A stretch of DNA of 33,879 bases from Desulfosalsimonas propionicica (lineage in GTDB: Bacteria > Desulfobacterota > Desulfobacteria > Desulfobacterales > Desulfosalsimonadaceae). Each line of letters starts with the position of its first letter. Position 1 is the first letter of the stretch. The DNA lies in NCBI RefSeq assembly GCF_013761005.1, contig NZ_JACDUS010000018.1, positions 1 through 33,879 of the forward strand, in the 5' to 3' direction. Shown piece by piece: positions 21,401 through 30,948 of this stretch. Below the pieces are notes generated by a model that did not search any database, was not told where the DNA came from, and worked only from the letters and a program-made list of their open reading frames with translations. Position numbers and translations under genes: made by a program.

Positions 21401-24400
21401 GAGTTGCGCAGATGGGGCCTGTTCCCGTCTTCTTTGTGCCCGTTGCGCATTTTTCAGGGCGTCCCTTAATTCCGCACATTCTCTGACATCCAATTGGTAA
21501 AACGTTTGCGGCAAATGAGCGAGAATGGATGCTTGCACTGGACCTATGTAAGCTTGCGAACCAGTACCCCATTTGGTCCACCATTGCCGAACCTGCTGAA
21601 TCTCTATATTGAGAACTCGTTTAGCCCACCACTCAACAGAATTACCGAGAAGCTCAAGAAGTTCCTGCTGGGTGCGATGTTCCGGTTTTGGATCCCGCAA
21701 GATAATGATCCAATACCTTCCTAATGCGGATCGCCTTAGTTCCGGATCGGTTGCGAAAATCATCTCATTTTCTGCACCCAGTTCCATTTCAATTTCTTGA
21801 CCGAGCAGATTCATCACCCGAACCCTTTGACCCGTGGCTATCCCGGAAACACGGATCTTGATAGACTTCCCGATATCAGTTTCGCCCTCTATAGGCGCAC
21901 GCATTCCCTCAACACTGACATCATCCCCAAGCCACTCCTGGGCAAGCTCTAAGATTCCATCCTGGTGACCATTTCCCAATAAGCTGAGAAATGAACCGAC
22001 TGCGCCTTTGGGGACCCGATTTGACCAATGGCTAAAATATTGTCTGAGGGTATCTACAGATCCAGATGCCGGTGTATGTTCTGTTTGCCTTTGTGTTGTC
22101 CAAGGTTCATCCCTGTCAAGTCCCAAAAGAGACCGGTAATCAGATAACAACCGATGACGTCGGGAAATGCCCGACTCTGACATTGCAATCTCCCGGGGTA
22201 AACGCCATTGCCCGTCCTGGGTTGGCATTTCTATGCTTGGCAATACCTTTTCAAAGAAAGTCTCCGTTTGCGAAAATACCTCTATGAATTTGCGGTGAAC
22301 GCGGCCGGCAGGATCATCCCTTCTCGGACGGCTCTCGGCCAGGCTCCTCAGTGTGTATATTTGATTATCAGGGGGAACCTTGCTGCAAAGGGATTTAACG
22401 AGAGCAAGAATAGCCTCTTTTGATCTGCCAGGGGCATTAGTGAGCGCCTGTCCTCCCGAGAGGTTGATGACTTCAGCTGCGGTTCGAACTATGAACCACC
22501 CCTTGTGAGCATCACATAAAGGGGTTTGAAAAATATCTATAATGAGATCGATATCTAAACCATCGGTCTCGGGAAGTAGGGCATAGAAGCCGCCATCGAC
22601 ATTTTCAATTTTGGATGATTCAATTGCGCTTGCTAATTTCAGGATCTGTTTGGATGGAGAAGGGCGGCCCAGAATTTCAAACACAAGGTCATGGGATATA
22701 TTCCAGACACTTGGTGCTATATTATAAATTAATTTGAAGTCATCCAGTGCTCCTTTTTCTTCAATTGGCGCTATTAGTCCCTGCAGTTTTTCGTTGGGCA
22801 GGAGCAGCAGTTTTTCAGGAGCGATTCCTGAATTATGACCGCAAAGGGGGAGCCATGACGCACGTTTTAATAGATCGCGCAACGAAGAATCAGAAGGTAG
22901 GAACACAAGATTTTCACTCTCGTTACGAAGGGCAGAAACGATTTCTCCGGCAAACCGATGAGGTTTATGGCTTGTCAGCATTGCTTTCAGGATGCCGTTT
23001 TCGTCAAGAACAGGTACATCAAAATAGAGATCCACTACCTCCGGATCAGGGTCAAGAAGAAGTATTTCGCTTTCCAGTTCTTCGGGTAAATTTATATCAC
23101 TCACGGCCCGTAATACGCCTTCCTTAAAAGCCCCCCGGCTGCCTCCGCGCATTCTATGCAGGGGCATTCGTTTCCACCGCAAGCGATTCTCAGATGAAGC
23201 GGAATGGAGATGTCTCAGCAAGTGAATTGCATCCTCCTTGTGCAGCTCGGACCATTCCACCAAAGAGTCCAGGCTTTCCGCCAATAATTCGTGCAAAACC
23301 CCGAAATCAATCGCCGTGACTTGAAGCTCCTGGACCAACGCGTGAGGAAGGGGCTCAATGAGCGAAGCTTCAATCGCGCGCCATTGCTCCTGGAGAAGTC
23401 GAAGCAGTATATTCAAGGTTTTATTATTATTAATTTTATCTGAGTGTTGGCTTCGTACATAAAAGAGTCTTTGCCTTTCTTGAGAGGCCTTAGTGCTTCC
23501 GGTCAGAAGAGCAAAGATCGCGTTATAAATAATCGGGTCGCTTTTATATTCTGAACCAGCTATCCGTTTGAGAAGCGCTTTTCTCTTTTCAGGATCCTTG
23601 TTGACGGATTCAGTTGATTTAACCGTAACCGCCAGTTCCTGTTCGACAGGGTAGGGGAGATTCGCAGCCATCCCTACGGCTTTATTAATAAGCCAAATAT
23701 CTACTCCAAGCGCTTCTGCCAGTTCCGTGCCTGCCTTTCTCGGGTCCGAGGGCAAATCCGTTATTTCCTGGTCTTCGCTTATCTCGCTTGCCTGCTTGGC
23801 AAACACTCTATGCTTTTCCATCTGCCGCTTCAGATCATAAATGGACCATGCATCGTCAATGTCCTTTGGAAGTCTTCGAGCCCGGAGCAGCGGTAGTTTA
23901 TTCAGTTCCGGGTCTATGTCATTGATCCCTCTTAAAGCGATAAGGACTTCGGCAAGCATGAGACGGGAATTTCGCGCACGCTGGGAGGACTGGCTGTCCT
24001 CCATCATTCGCCTGGCGATATCTAGCAATGCTTTATCGATGCTCTGAGCATCGGGATGGCTTTCGCCAGCCATCTCTGGATTGCGCCCAAGGGGTACAGG
24101 AAAAAAACCCGGCCCTATTATCCCATTTTCGGCAAGCTCTTCCACCGCTTTTAGTGCGCCAAGTGGCGCGCTGATAAGCCACTCATTGGGAAGGACATTG
24201 AAAACTTCTACCCAAATTTCCCGCACAGGCTGCTGTTCTTCATTGCTTCCTTTTGATGTTGATCTAAGAGCTTTTTCCGCAATTTTTGAGGAAAGCCATC
24301 TCGCCACCGCATGGGTTCGTTGGTGTCCAGATTCATTTGGGTCGCCTATAATGTGACGTAACAGGCTTGCCGTCCAGGACAGCCCCTGAGAAGTCCTAAG

Positions 24401-26134
24401 TGCCTGGCCGGATATGCAGGAGAGCAAATGTTGAATCCATTGATAAGGCCATTTGCCTGGCACGTCTCCGAGCTGCGGGGCATCGTTTTCAATGAAGACA
24501 TAGTTGCACGGGTGTTCCTTTATTTGATTTACGAAACTCATTCGGACCGTATCAGGGGCGTGATGCCAATGGGGTATTGAAAGGATTTGAATTCCATTGA
24601 CTGGAAACGTTTTCCAGGCGACTCCGTTTTTACATATAATAGGAAGTAGAAATTGGGTTTTGGTAACCGCGTCTATGTTTTGTTGGACTATTTGCGAGGA
24701 TAGGGTGGCTATCAGTACGGATCGGGTGGTATCTTCCGGCATATCCCGAGCCATCCTGGCAAGAATGTTCGGCAGAAGAGGGAGCAACAACTCATCCCGC
24801 AAAGCCCGGTTCCATTTCTCCCTCATCGCGCTTTCGCCGGAGGCCTGCTCCTGGGTGGTCACCCCGGGAATCGACCTTCTATCCTGGGAAGGCCAGAAAT
24901 ACCCATGCAGTACTAAATCCCAATAACCAGAATCAGGATTTTTGCCGACAGGTTTAACCTCCACGATATCGCTTGTCTCAGGCTGGGGATCCTCGTCTAG
25001 AGGCAAGAAAACCGCCCATCTGATACGTAATTCGGATGGTTCGCTATATGCGCCCGTTGGACGAAGGATAGTTATTGCAGCATGTCCCAATGCCTTTCGC
25101 GGCACCCAGTCGCATCGTCCTTGGCGCCATTCTTGTTCGGTTGGCCAACCCGGACTATTTCGAAGCTCCCGTAAGCGACTATGGCCGAGCGCTTCAACTC
25201 CCAGGACCGACCGGGATCGTTCTTCATTTTGAATTTGTCCCTCAAAAAAGCGTTCTTTGCCAACAGAGTCATCGTTGTAGCGACCGATCCAATCGAGGGC
25301 TTGGAAATCTGGGCGGGAGATATGAGCCTCTTGTTTTGGAGATTCTAAATTTTCCGGGGTTTTTGCACAGATTGCTTCAATGGAAGTAAGGTGACCGCAC
25401 TGGGATAATAGCAGGCCAAGAGAATCTGAGCTTGAAAACCATGCAGTAATTTCTTTCGCTTGGAAACAGTGGGCCCCCAATCCATAGGTAATGTCTTTTG
25501 CACGGTCCAAATGTCCAGAATTCCGTAAAGGGATCCATTCTATAAGACCCTGGTGAAAATTTCCAAGAAGGAGGTCCGCAACCCCTATCAGCTTGTCCAG
25601 ATCTTCACCTTCCACAAAGTCCCAGTCCGGGTGTATTGGATCACGCTCATCAGTTCCGCCGGTTCCCGCCCATGGGTTGACAACACCGGGTCGAAGTACG
25701 CCTTTTTCAGCGCCCAGATAGACAATTGCTTCACAAATGTGGAATACACTTTTTAGACCGATTCCAAATCTGCCGATTTTGTCTGTTTGCTCGGTTTTAG
25801 AGCCTCCCAGCGCCTTGTGCAGCGCTTCGTGGTCCTGTGCAGAAAAAGGGCCGTTGTTGGCAACAATTAAGGCAGGCCCTTTTAGGAGACTGTTGCTGGC
25901 TTCCTGCCATCCATCTTCTAAAACTGCAAACACAAGCTCGCTTGCCTCTGCATCATCTGCATTTTGGACGAGTTCCCTGAGTAGAGTCCGTCCATCACCA
26001 GCATCTTTATAGACATCTTCCAGCAACGACCTTATGGTTTTAACTTCGTCAAGTGGGCTTCGAACGATGCAGCTATTGGGGCGTGGTTCTATTCCATGGA
26101 AGGTTTTGTAAGTTTGGTGGGTATATTTTTTCAT
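18404..26134 (-). CDS. Giant protein with two GHKL (sacsin/MORC-like) ATPase modules (2576 aa)
   Basis: Module one lies at about residues 30-330. The N-box L-R-E-L-V-Q-N-A-D-D-A is at 52-62, followed by A-N-N-G-P-F (92-97) and the G-box G-R-F-G-I-G-L-K-S-V-F-H (121-132). Module two lies at about 1590-1900: N-box L-E-L-S-Q-N-A-D-D-A (about 1626-1635) and G-box T-G-R-F-G-L-G-F-K-S-V-H (about 1715-1728). Both have the Asn that coordinates magnesium and the glycine lid of Hsp90/MORC/sacsin ATPases, so both look active. The 1200-residue linker and the 650-residue tail are mainly helical and unassigned. No membrane segment is seen. The gene lies 84 bases after brxL with only a weak ribosome site and ends coupled to the helicase. 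A DNA- or protein-clamping ATPase acting with that helicase in defence is inferred. Confidence 0.8.
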   Translation of the reverse strand: MKKYTHQTYKTFHGIEPRPNSCIVRSPLDEVKTIRSLLEDVYKDAGDGRTLLRELVQNADDAEASELVFAVLEDGWQEASNSLLKGPALIVANNGPFSAQDHEALHKALGGSKTEQTDKIGRFGIGLKSVFHICEAIVYLGAEKGVLRPGVVNPWAGTGGTDERDPIHPDWDFVEGEDLDKLIGVADLLLGNFHQGLIEWIPLRNSGHLDRAKDITYGLGAHCFQAKEITAWFSSSDSLGLLLSQCGHLTSIEAICAKTPENLESPKQEAHISRPDFQALDWIGRYNDDSVGKERFFEGQIQNEERSRSVLGVEALGHSRLRELRNSPGWPTEQEWRQGRCDWVPRKALGHAAITILRPTGAYSEPSELRIRWAVFLPLDEDPQPETSDIVEVKPVGKNPDSGYWDLVLHGYFWPSQDRRSIPGVTTQEQASGESAMREKWNRALRDELLLPLLPNILARMARDMPEDTTRSVLIATLSSQIVQQNIDAVTKTQFLLPIICKNGVAWKTFPVNGIQILSIPHWHHAPDTVRMSFVNQIKEHPCNYVFIENDAPQLGDVPGKWPYQWIQHLLSCISGQALRTSQGLSWTASLLRHIIGDPNESGHQRTHAVARWLSSKIAEKALRSTSKGSNEEQQPVREIWVEVFNVLPNEWLISAPLGALKAVEELAENGIIGPGFFPVPLGRNPEMAGESHPDAQSIDKALLDIARRMMEDSQSSQRARNSRLMLAEVLIALRGINDIDPELNKLPLLRARRLPKDIDDAWSIYDLKRQMEKHRVFAKQASEISEDQEITDLPSDPRKAGTELAEALGVDIWLINKAVGMAANLPYPVEQELAVTVKSTESVNKDPEKRKALLKRIAGSEYKSDPIIYNAIFALLTGSTKASQERQRLFYVRSQHSDKINNNKTLNILLRLLQEQWRAIEASLIEPLPHALVQELQVTAIDFGVLHELLAESLDSLVEWSELHKEDAIHLLRHLHSASSENRLRWKRMPLHRMRGGSRGAFKEGVLRAVSDINLPEELESEILLLDPDPEVVDLYFDVPVLDENGILKAMLTSHKPHRFAGEIVSALRNESENLVFLPSDSSLRDLLKRASWLPLCGHNSGIAPEKLLLLPNEKLQGLIAPIEEKGALDDFKLIYNIAPSVWNISHDLVFEILGRPSPSKQILKLASAIESSKIENVDGGFYALLPETDGLDIDLIIDIFQTPLCDAHKGWFIVRTAAEVINLSGGQALTNAPGRSKEAILALVKSLCSKVPPDNQIYTLRSLAESRPRRDDPAGRVHRKFIEVFSQTETFFEKVLPSIEMPTQDGQWRLPREIAMSESGISRRHRLLSDYRSLLGLDRDEPWTTQRQTEHTPASGSVDTLRQYFSHWSNRVPKGAVGSFLSLLGNGHQDGILELAQEWLGDDVSVEGMRAPIEGETDIGKSIKIRVSGIATGQRVRVMNLLGQEIEMELGAENEMIFATDPELRRSALGRYWIIILRDPKPEHRTQQELLELLGNSVEWWAKRVLNIEIQQVRQWWTKWGTGSQAYIGPVQASILAHLPQTFYQLDVRECAELRDALKNAQRAQRRREQAPSAQLNKAIRDERSALEKLGSLVRNEPEYQKFIWYRMQELMKRFGYTESSVLLELSQNADDALAQSAEISGTDLPAEVQCLFIRVNRYDDKPEIEIKHYGRPINETGGTGFPAGPERQWDQDLYFMMLLNLSGKPGETPGQSSSSSTTGRFGLGFKSVHLVSEMPSVISGFLAFTIKGGILPVEQALPEETDRQPINGHPPTIIKLPLREDLDESELLNGIFKNFHYARAFLPAFSRQIRKVVIEGGPRPGISTFEGQQIDGAPGWSLAKDPVTLPETDGRWRILRFCPREAGNSKGTEAVIIGLKHDRPKALPMDMPFLWNVTPTSESWGCGYAVNGPFKLDPGRAHVALEDEKTRRVFDLLGETLGKSLLNLHDALENRKDNPLNGPPKGNESIEFLSALWKILASGIDNRDQLRKELLLSLHGDGRGISGWMRARSIVPSGLPEPFLPRLPVLNDNTQVEMASEGLDSPAICRAISQIDDITAIARSHVVASEEIVQLLQPFLSAAVKEFSPADLFHELAESWNYTLTPERHHGLRPLAEGVIWEQIQESATGQPWYSKLNARSLDGNFSPLRKLLLPPTAIQVETEAVDQDEFLRAAFAPQYSILDPEYIVCREDLEIFLRLRARHEIDAAVMASWYTNLTGDHRHEALKYLLDGRLQKEILEKLIPHHSRPVWLSEYEQVRSMLAALNREDHWQSRQLLAALFPTRFQEIPEEIPEGRTLPEANRLTFFERFRLWWNDPHNRDRVIDAYETKAWPDWLRHHGISYGLQNDSKDHWLALFVLGACRSLGLTQRSHHRNFAEFIKREGWWEIFKNPDETTAWMDLLRIWQDRSQEKLEYLRWMSLFPAIYQLSRHLETYKRLIRSAERRPAELYRVSCLLAPRVDEALTGAGQQFDAPPAPLNFGLHWILRELVRMNILEGNHLLPDCWVPSDQIVRFLCPLGLETIDSGVPNRDKAKAIYDFLKSELDTATPNLHKAFDIPFCYIAENHQLQQELGLEV

Positions 26135-26218
26135 GAGTTTTTATACCTAATTGTTCACATTAATTCTTTAAAATGGTTCCCCCCATGTAAATAAAAAATC
26201 TGTTTTTGCAAAATCTTG

Positions 26219-28246
26219 TCAGTTAATTCCGAGCGCCTTCATTGCCGCTGTCATGGGATCCCCGTAGAAAATGGGATCCACGCGCTCCATGATATCCGCA
26301 GAGACTTCCAGAAACTGGCGTTTGTTTTCGATGGGGATCAGGGCACGACGGGCGCCGTTTTCCATGCCGATTTGCAGCGGCTCAATAAGCGAGTTCATGG
26401 CTTTTATATTGCCCTGGATGCTTAAATCCCCTAGAATCAGAAGCGCAGGGCTTGCAGAATGTTTTTTTAATGCAGAATAAATGGCCACGACAAGTGCCAC
26501 GCCGGCATTACAGGATATATGGTTGCTTAAAAGGTCAATGGCCTCGACATGAAAATCGGTTGTTACAAATTGCTGTGCGATTCCCATCTCTACCTTGCGA
26601 CCTTGGATATAGGAGAAGGCACGTTGTAACGATTCCTTCATGGCACTATCCACGCTACCGGAAATTTTCAACTTCCCGGTACCAGTTGAGCAACCCACTT
26701 CCAGGCGGTAGAGTCCCACTTTCCCGTCAACATCCACAGAAGCGGTATAAACCGATCCCGGGCTCAAGGGATCCGTTGCAATCAGATCCCGGCCGCCTTC
26801 TTCGGCTACCCCGACAAAACGCTCATCACGGGTTTCATTATCAATGTAGGAAAAAGAAGTCTGGTAATATTCAAAAGATCCCATCTTTTTCAACTGTTCT
26901 TTAACGCGCCTGCGGCCCTCCAGGGCAATGTCGACCAGTTCTGCCATTTCATCTTTGTTCAGTTCCCCATGGGGGTAGACCAGCTTGATCAGCCCGGAAA
27001 TGCTTTTACGCACAGCCTTGACATCCCGGGCGTTTAAATGGCTCCCAAAGGAAAAATACCGATCCACCATTTCCGTATAGTTATGCCGGCGAAGCTCGCG
27101 CATGGCTTCCGCCAGATAGTCGACCACGAATCCATAATGATCCGTGAAATAGTGGATTTGCATTTTGGGAACTTCCCAGCCGGGAATATAAAAATGCAAT
27201 CGATCCAGAAATGCCATATCTTCCCGGATAACATCCGGCAGTGGCAGGAACAGGTGGGAGGATTTTACCATCACTTCAACCGGCTGGTTGGTGTTTCCGA
27301 AAAAAGCGATGGAGGCCATGCCGGACAGAAATTCCTTGCCTCGGGCGAAGGAACCGGATTCGCAATACGTTTTAAGGGTAGTAATGACTTCCTTTGGCAT
27401 TTTCTGAAGGTCAGCGACCTCATCAAAGCCCACGGCATCCCAAATACCAACCAGTCCCATTTGTGAGGTATGCATATTATAAAAAAGATTGGGAACCGTG
27501 GTGGGCCCGGTCAACAGAATGACATAAGGGGTGATTTCCTGGTAGGCGTAGGATTTCCCTGTGCCCCTGGGGCCCAGTTCAATCATGTTGAAATTTTTCT
27601 CGCACAAAGGAATCAAGCGGGCCAGCAGGTGCAGTTTCAGCCGCCGATCAAAATGCGTCGGCTCAAGACCGATGCTTCGGATTAACAAGTCGATCCATTC
27701 ATCTGAGCTGAATTCTTGCCGGCACTGCTTATAGGTATCCAGATCGAATGTGGCCAGTTGAATGGGCTGCAATTTTTCGATCCAGAAAGGACTGCGCCTC
27801 CCCTTAGCCTCTTCGTCAAACTCGTGTTTGATTTCCGCCTGCGCCCAGATCCCCCCGACCAAAAGCCGATCATACTCTCTGATGTAGTGTTCGGGGATAT
27901 GGACGTATTTATGGCCGAAATTGACGAACTCGGCCCAGTATTTGTCATCTTGGGACAAATAGCGCACTTTGACTTTGTCAATGAGAGTGTGCCGGCCTTG
28001 TTCCCTGACAGCTGCCTGGGTCTTATTTGCTTCATCAGGACGAATAAAGTTTTCCACCAGGGTTGAATTGACGACCTGCAGCCCGGCTTCTATCGCCATG
28101 GGATCATCAGTTGCACAATATTTGCCCAGCAAGAATTCCAGCACAAATACCGGCACATTGGCGCCGACTTTCACTTTTCGCACCAAGTCTTTCCGCACCA
28201 CCTTGCCGGCAAAGACTGATGTGGCTTTTTGATCAAGCTCAGACAT
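26219..28246 (-). CDS. brxL: BrxL, BREX Lon-like AAA+ protein (675 aa)
   Basis: I choose the ATG at 28246 behind GGGAG; a TTG two codons earlier is less likely. The order is: an N-terminal domain of about 200 residues; an AAA+ part with L-G-P-R-G-T-G-K-S (about 224-232) and V-G-F-D-E-V-A-D (about 270); and a C-terminal Lon-like fold (about 510-660) ending near L-I-P-I-E-N-K-R. By eye the Lon Ser-Lys pair is absent: PSAG is replaced by C-N-A-G (about 577) and G-G-L-K-E-K by N-S-L-I-E-P (about 617). BrxL is the DNA-binding AAA+ effector of type 1 BREX. It follows pglZ by 13 bases. Confidence 0.9.
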   Translation of the reverse strand: MSELDQKATSVFAGKVVRKDLVRKVKVGANVPVFVLEFLLGKYCATDDPMAIEAGLQVVNSTLVENFIRPDEANKTQAAVREQGRHTLIDKVKVRYLSQDDKYWAEFVNFGHKYVHIPEHYIREYDRLLVGGIWAQAEIKHEFDEEAKGRRSPFWIEKLQPIQLATFDLDTYKQCRQEFSSDEWIDLLIRSIGLEPTHFDRRLKLHLLARLIPLCEKNFNMIELGPRGTGKSYAYQEITPYVILLTGPTTVPNLFYNMHTSQMGLVGIWDAVGFDEVADLQKMPKEVITTLKTYCESGSFARGKEFLSGMASIAFFGNTNQPVEVMVKSSHLFLPLPDVIREDMAFLDRLHFYIPGWEVPKMQIHYFTDHYGFVVDYLAEAMRELRRHNYTEMVDRYFSFGSHLNARDVKAVRKSISGLIKLVYPHGELNKDEMAELVDIALEGRRRVKEQLKKMGSFEYYQTSFSYIDNETRDERFVGVAEEGGRDLIATDPLSPGSVYTASVDVDGKVGLYRLEVGCSTGTGKLKISGSVDSAMKESLQRAFSYIQGRKVEMGIAQQFVTTDFHVEAIDLLSNHISCNAGVALVVAIYSALKKHSASPALLILGDLSIQGNIKAMNSLIEPLQIGMENGARRALIPIENKRQFLEVSADIMERVDPIFYGDPMTAAMKALGIN

Positions 28247-28259
28247 AATCAATTCTCCC

Positions 28260-30869
28260 TTATATGGCGATATCCACGGGGATTCCCTTTAATCTGCCGA
28301 TATCTGTATCAGATGCTGCATCCAAAACATGTATTGAAATATTTTCCAAGACCTCATCTGTTGTCAGCATCAGCGTGATGGGATTCGGTTCTTCTCTTTT
28401 AAGCGCGATGTTTTTTGTGGCTGCGTCAAATCCGTAAGAGGCCATCACCGGTTCGCCGACCTCTTTGCGGCCGGATTTAACAACTATCCGCACTTTTATC
28501 TCATCTGCCGCAAACAGCCCGGTTTCCTTGTAAATTGCATTTATGGAGAAAAACCGGTTGGTAATCTTGGCTGTTCCCAATGCCAATTCCACATTTGCCT
28601 TAGCAAAGGCCTGCTCGGCCATTTTCTGCTTTAAGTGGATGACCGGGATAATCATTTCCTGTAGCGAAATGCCGCCATGGCAATAAGCCTTGTTAGCGCC
28701 TTTGGATTTAAAACATGCAAGACTGCGGGGAAAAGCCAGTTCCAAATCACCGCCAAGACCTAATTGATCTGATGACACCCGGAAGTAACCTTCACTGTTT
28801 TTGCCACCGCTGCCAATCCAAACCCGTCCATGGAGTTCCACATTTTTTTCGTCCGGCGGATCCATCCGCTGGCCGCCTTCCATGGCCTCACCAAATAAGT
28901 GGCCATGATCTGCGGTGACCACAATTTCCTCAATTCCCAGTGCTGCAAGGCGCCGAATCCCCTTGCTCAATCTCGATAAAACCTCTTCCATAAAAATGCG
29001 AACTTCCTCATCGCCTTCGCCTTCTTCGGCCCATCGATCCAGCTCTTGAGAGGTCACCATCACCCAGGGGGCATCCTGGATTTCTTCCTGGATCTTTTTT
29101 GAAGGCTTAATGATCTGGTTGAGTTTGCATACGAAAGGAGGGACGCTAAGCTTGTTCTGTAAGTATTTTATCCGATCAGACCGGTTTTTGATTGTTGTGC
29201 CATTGATTTCAACGGCAAGCTTGCCGCCGGAGGTTTTTGTCAGGCTCATGCCTTTGTCTGCCTCAGGAAGCAGGGCCGGCATTCCTACGGACGTGATAGA
29301 TGGTAGCATGGACAGGGCGGGTTGAATGTCTAAATCAAACTCCGGTTGTAGGCTCTCAGCCAGCTCGCTGCCCATTTCAAAACGAAGGGCATCCACCAAA
29401 ACATAAGCCACCTTGTTGTTTTTTTTTATTTTCGGTTCGATGAATTGGCTGAATATGGCATCCTGGCTCAGCCAGCTGCGTATTTGAAAATCCGCATTAA
29501 TCATTGACCCGGTAAAGGCTTCTATTTCCGTTTCTATCGTGCGGGTGTAATCGTTTCGAACAAGGGTGATAACATTTTGCAGATTTTCGTGTTCGCCGGC
29601 CAGATCAATATCAAACAGGGCATAATGATGTTCAAGGCGGCGATAATAGGTATCAACCATTTGCCAGGCATTATCGCTGTCCACGTACCGATTGGCCATG
29701 CTCGCCGGATCTTTACCAATGGTCGGGATTTCCTCACGTATGGCTTTTCCTGTTAAGATCACGCGGGCCGCATTTTCAATGATTGCCCATCGAAGCTGAT
29801 TCCTGGGTTGATGGATAGACCAGAATGCGCTCCTTCGTTTAGCAGCAGTATCAAGTGCGGTTTCCGGATCCTTTGCCAGCAGGCAGGCTTCAGCATATGT
29901 CATAAGCTGCTTTTCAATAGCAGGAAACGTCTCCGCTTTTAAAAGCTGGTCCAGCGTATCTGCTGTCACAAGCGTAATTTCTTTTAACCCGATTTGGCTT
30001 TCCACCTGTTTGGCAGTATTGATGTAGGCATCGCGCAAGTCCGCTCGGTTCCGCCAGGTTTGGCAGATATTTTGAGCGGCTTTGATTTGGCCGGGTGCCT
30101 CGGGTAGTTGAATAAAGCCAAGGGCCTCCGGGCGATCCTTTTCGGGTATCCCGGAAAGGATCTCGGTAAGCAGCAAATGCTTGTTCAAGCTTTGCCGCAA
30201 TGAATTTGGATCCGCTTCTGCGGTGAACTCAAAGCCAAGTATCTTCTTCAGAAAGGACTTGATCTCAGGCAGGGCATTTTTCGCTGTGATGGCCGCATCA
30301 TACTGGTCCGATGCAGCAAAGCAAAGAATTACCGTTTCCGGGGCGGTGGCATTAAATATCAGCTTGATTACCGAAGATCCGACATTTTCCACTTCCTCTG
30401 CAATGTTGTCGAGCTCGGCAATGCTCAATATGCCTTCGTTGATCTGTTGACATATTTTTTCAACCTGGTCGGGGGCAATACTGCTAAATACGCTGTCAGC
30501 AATCGCCCTTAAGCGGGTGTTGTTTTCCACAATGCCGGCACCGGGCTCCATGATCGTGCCAGCGGCTTCAGACTCGACAAGCGCGTTTTGAGTTTCATGC
30601 CGGGAAATGGGCACATATATCAGAAGCTTTGGGGGGATATCACAGTGCCTGACCGGACGATCCTCGGAATTTAAAAACTCGATATAGTCTTCAATTTCCT
30701 TGCGCAGCTGAAAGAAGCTGTTACGAAAACAAAGCAAAGCAGTATCCGGTGGTGCCAGGCTCCCTGCAAGCTCTTTATATGCCTTTTCAGGGTCATACCA
30801 GACCACGATCCCTTTTTCTTTCACCTGCTTTTCAAGCATTGCGCGTAAATATTCAGTGATTTTGCCCAT
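28260..30869 (-). CDS. pglZ: PglZ, BREX alkaline-phosphatase-fold protein (869 aa)
   Basis: GGGAAAA precedes the ATG. The N-terminus (MGKITEYLRAMLEKQVKEKG, then VVWYDPEKAYKEL) is the typical opening of type 1 PglZ. The phosphatase-superfamily core is seen as V-A-Y-V-L-V-D-A-L-R-F-E-M-G (about 489, metal-binding Asp) with T-S-V-G-M-P-A-L-L following. The second metal site is V-V-T-A-D-H-G-H-L-F (about 648-657). The middle is a long helical region. PglZ is required for BREX methylation and restriction. The upstream gap of 200 bases after fic contains repeated motifs, so pglZ may be separately controlled, whereas pglZ to brxL is tightly packed. Confidence 0.92.
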   Translation of the reverse strand: MGKITEYLRAMLEKQVKEKGIVVWYDPEKAYKELAGSLAPPDTALLCFRNSFFQLRKEIEDYIEFLNSEDRPVRHCDIPPKLLIYVPISRHETQNALVESEAAGTIMEPGAGIVENNTRLRAIADSVFSSIAPDQVEKICQQINEGILSIAELDNIAEEVENVGSSVIKLIFNATAPETVILCFAASDQYDAAITAKNALPEIKSFLKKILGFEFTAEADPNSLRQSLNKHLLLTEILSGIPEKDRPEALGFIQLPEAPGQIKAAQNICQTWRNRADLRDAYINTAKQVESQIGLKEITLVTADTLDQLLKAETFPAIEKQLMTYAEACLLAKDPETALDTAAKRRSAFWSIHQPRNQLRWAIIENAARVILTGKAIREEIPTIGKDPASMANRYVDSDNAWQMVDTYYRRLEHHYALFDIDLAGEHENLQNVITLVRNDYTRTIETEIEAFTGSMINADFQIRSWLSQDAIFSQFIEPKIKKNNKVAYVLVDALRFEMGSELAESLQPEFDLDIQPALSMLPSITSVGMPALLPEADKGMSLTKTSGGKLAVEINGTTIKNRSDRIKYLQNKLSVPPFVCKLNQIIKPSKKIQEEIQDAPWVMVTSQELDRWAEEGEGDEEVRIFMEEVLSRLSKGIRRLAALGIEEIVVTADHGHLFGEAMEGGQRMDPPDEKNVELHGRVWIGSGGKNSEGYFRVSSDQLGLGGDLELAFPRSLACFKSKGANKAYCHGGISLQEMIIPVIHLKQKMAEQAFAKANVELALGTAKITNRFFSINAIYKETGLFAADEIKVRIVVKSGRKEVGEPVMASYGFDAATKNIALKREEPNPITLMLTTDEVLENISIHVLDAASDTDIGRLKGIPVDIAI

Positions 30870-30948
30870 TTATTTTCCCGGTTCCATGTGTGTGTGCTTG
30901 ATGGTCATATTCATTCCGAAGCCTAGTGCTCAGGGTAGTCCATACATT

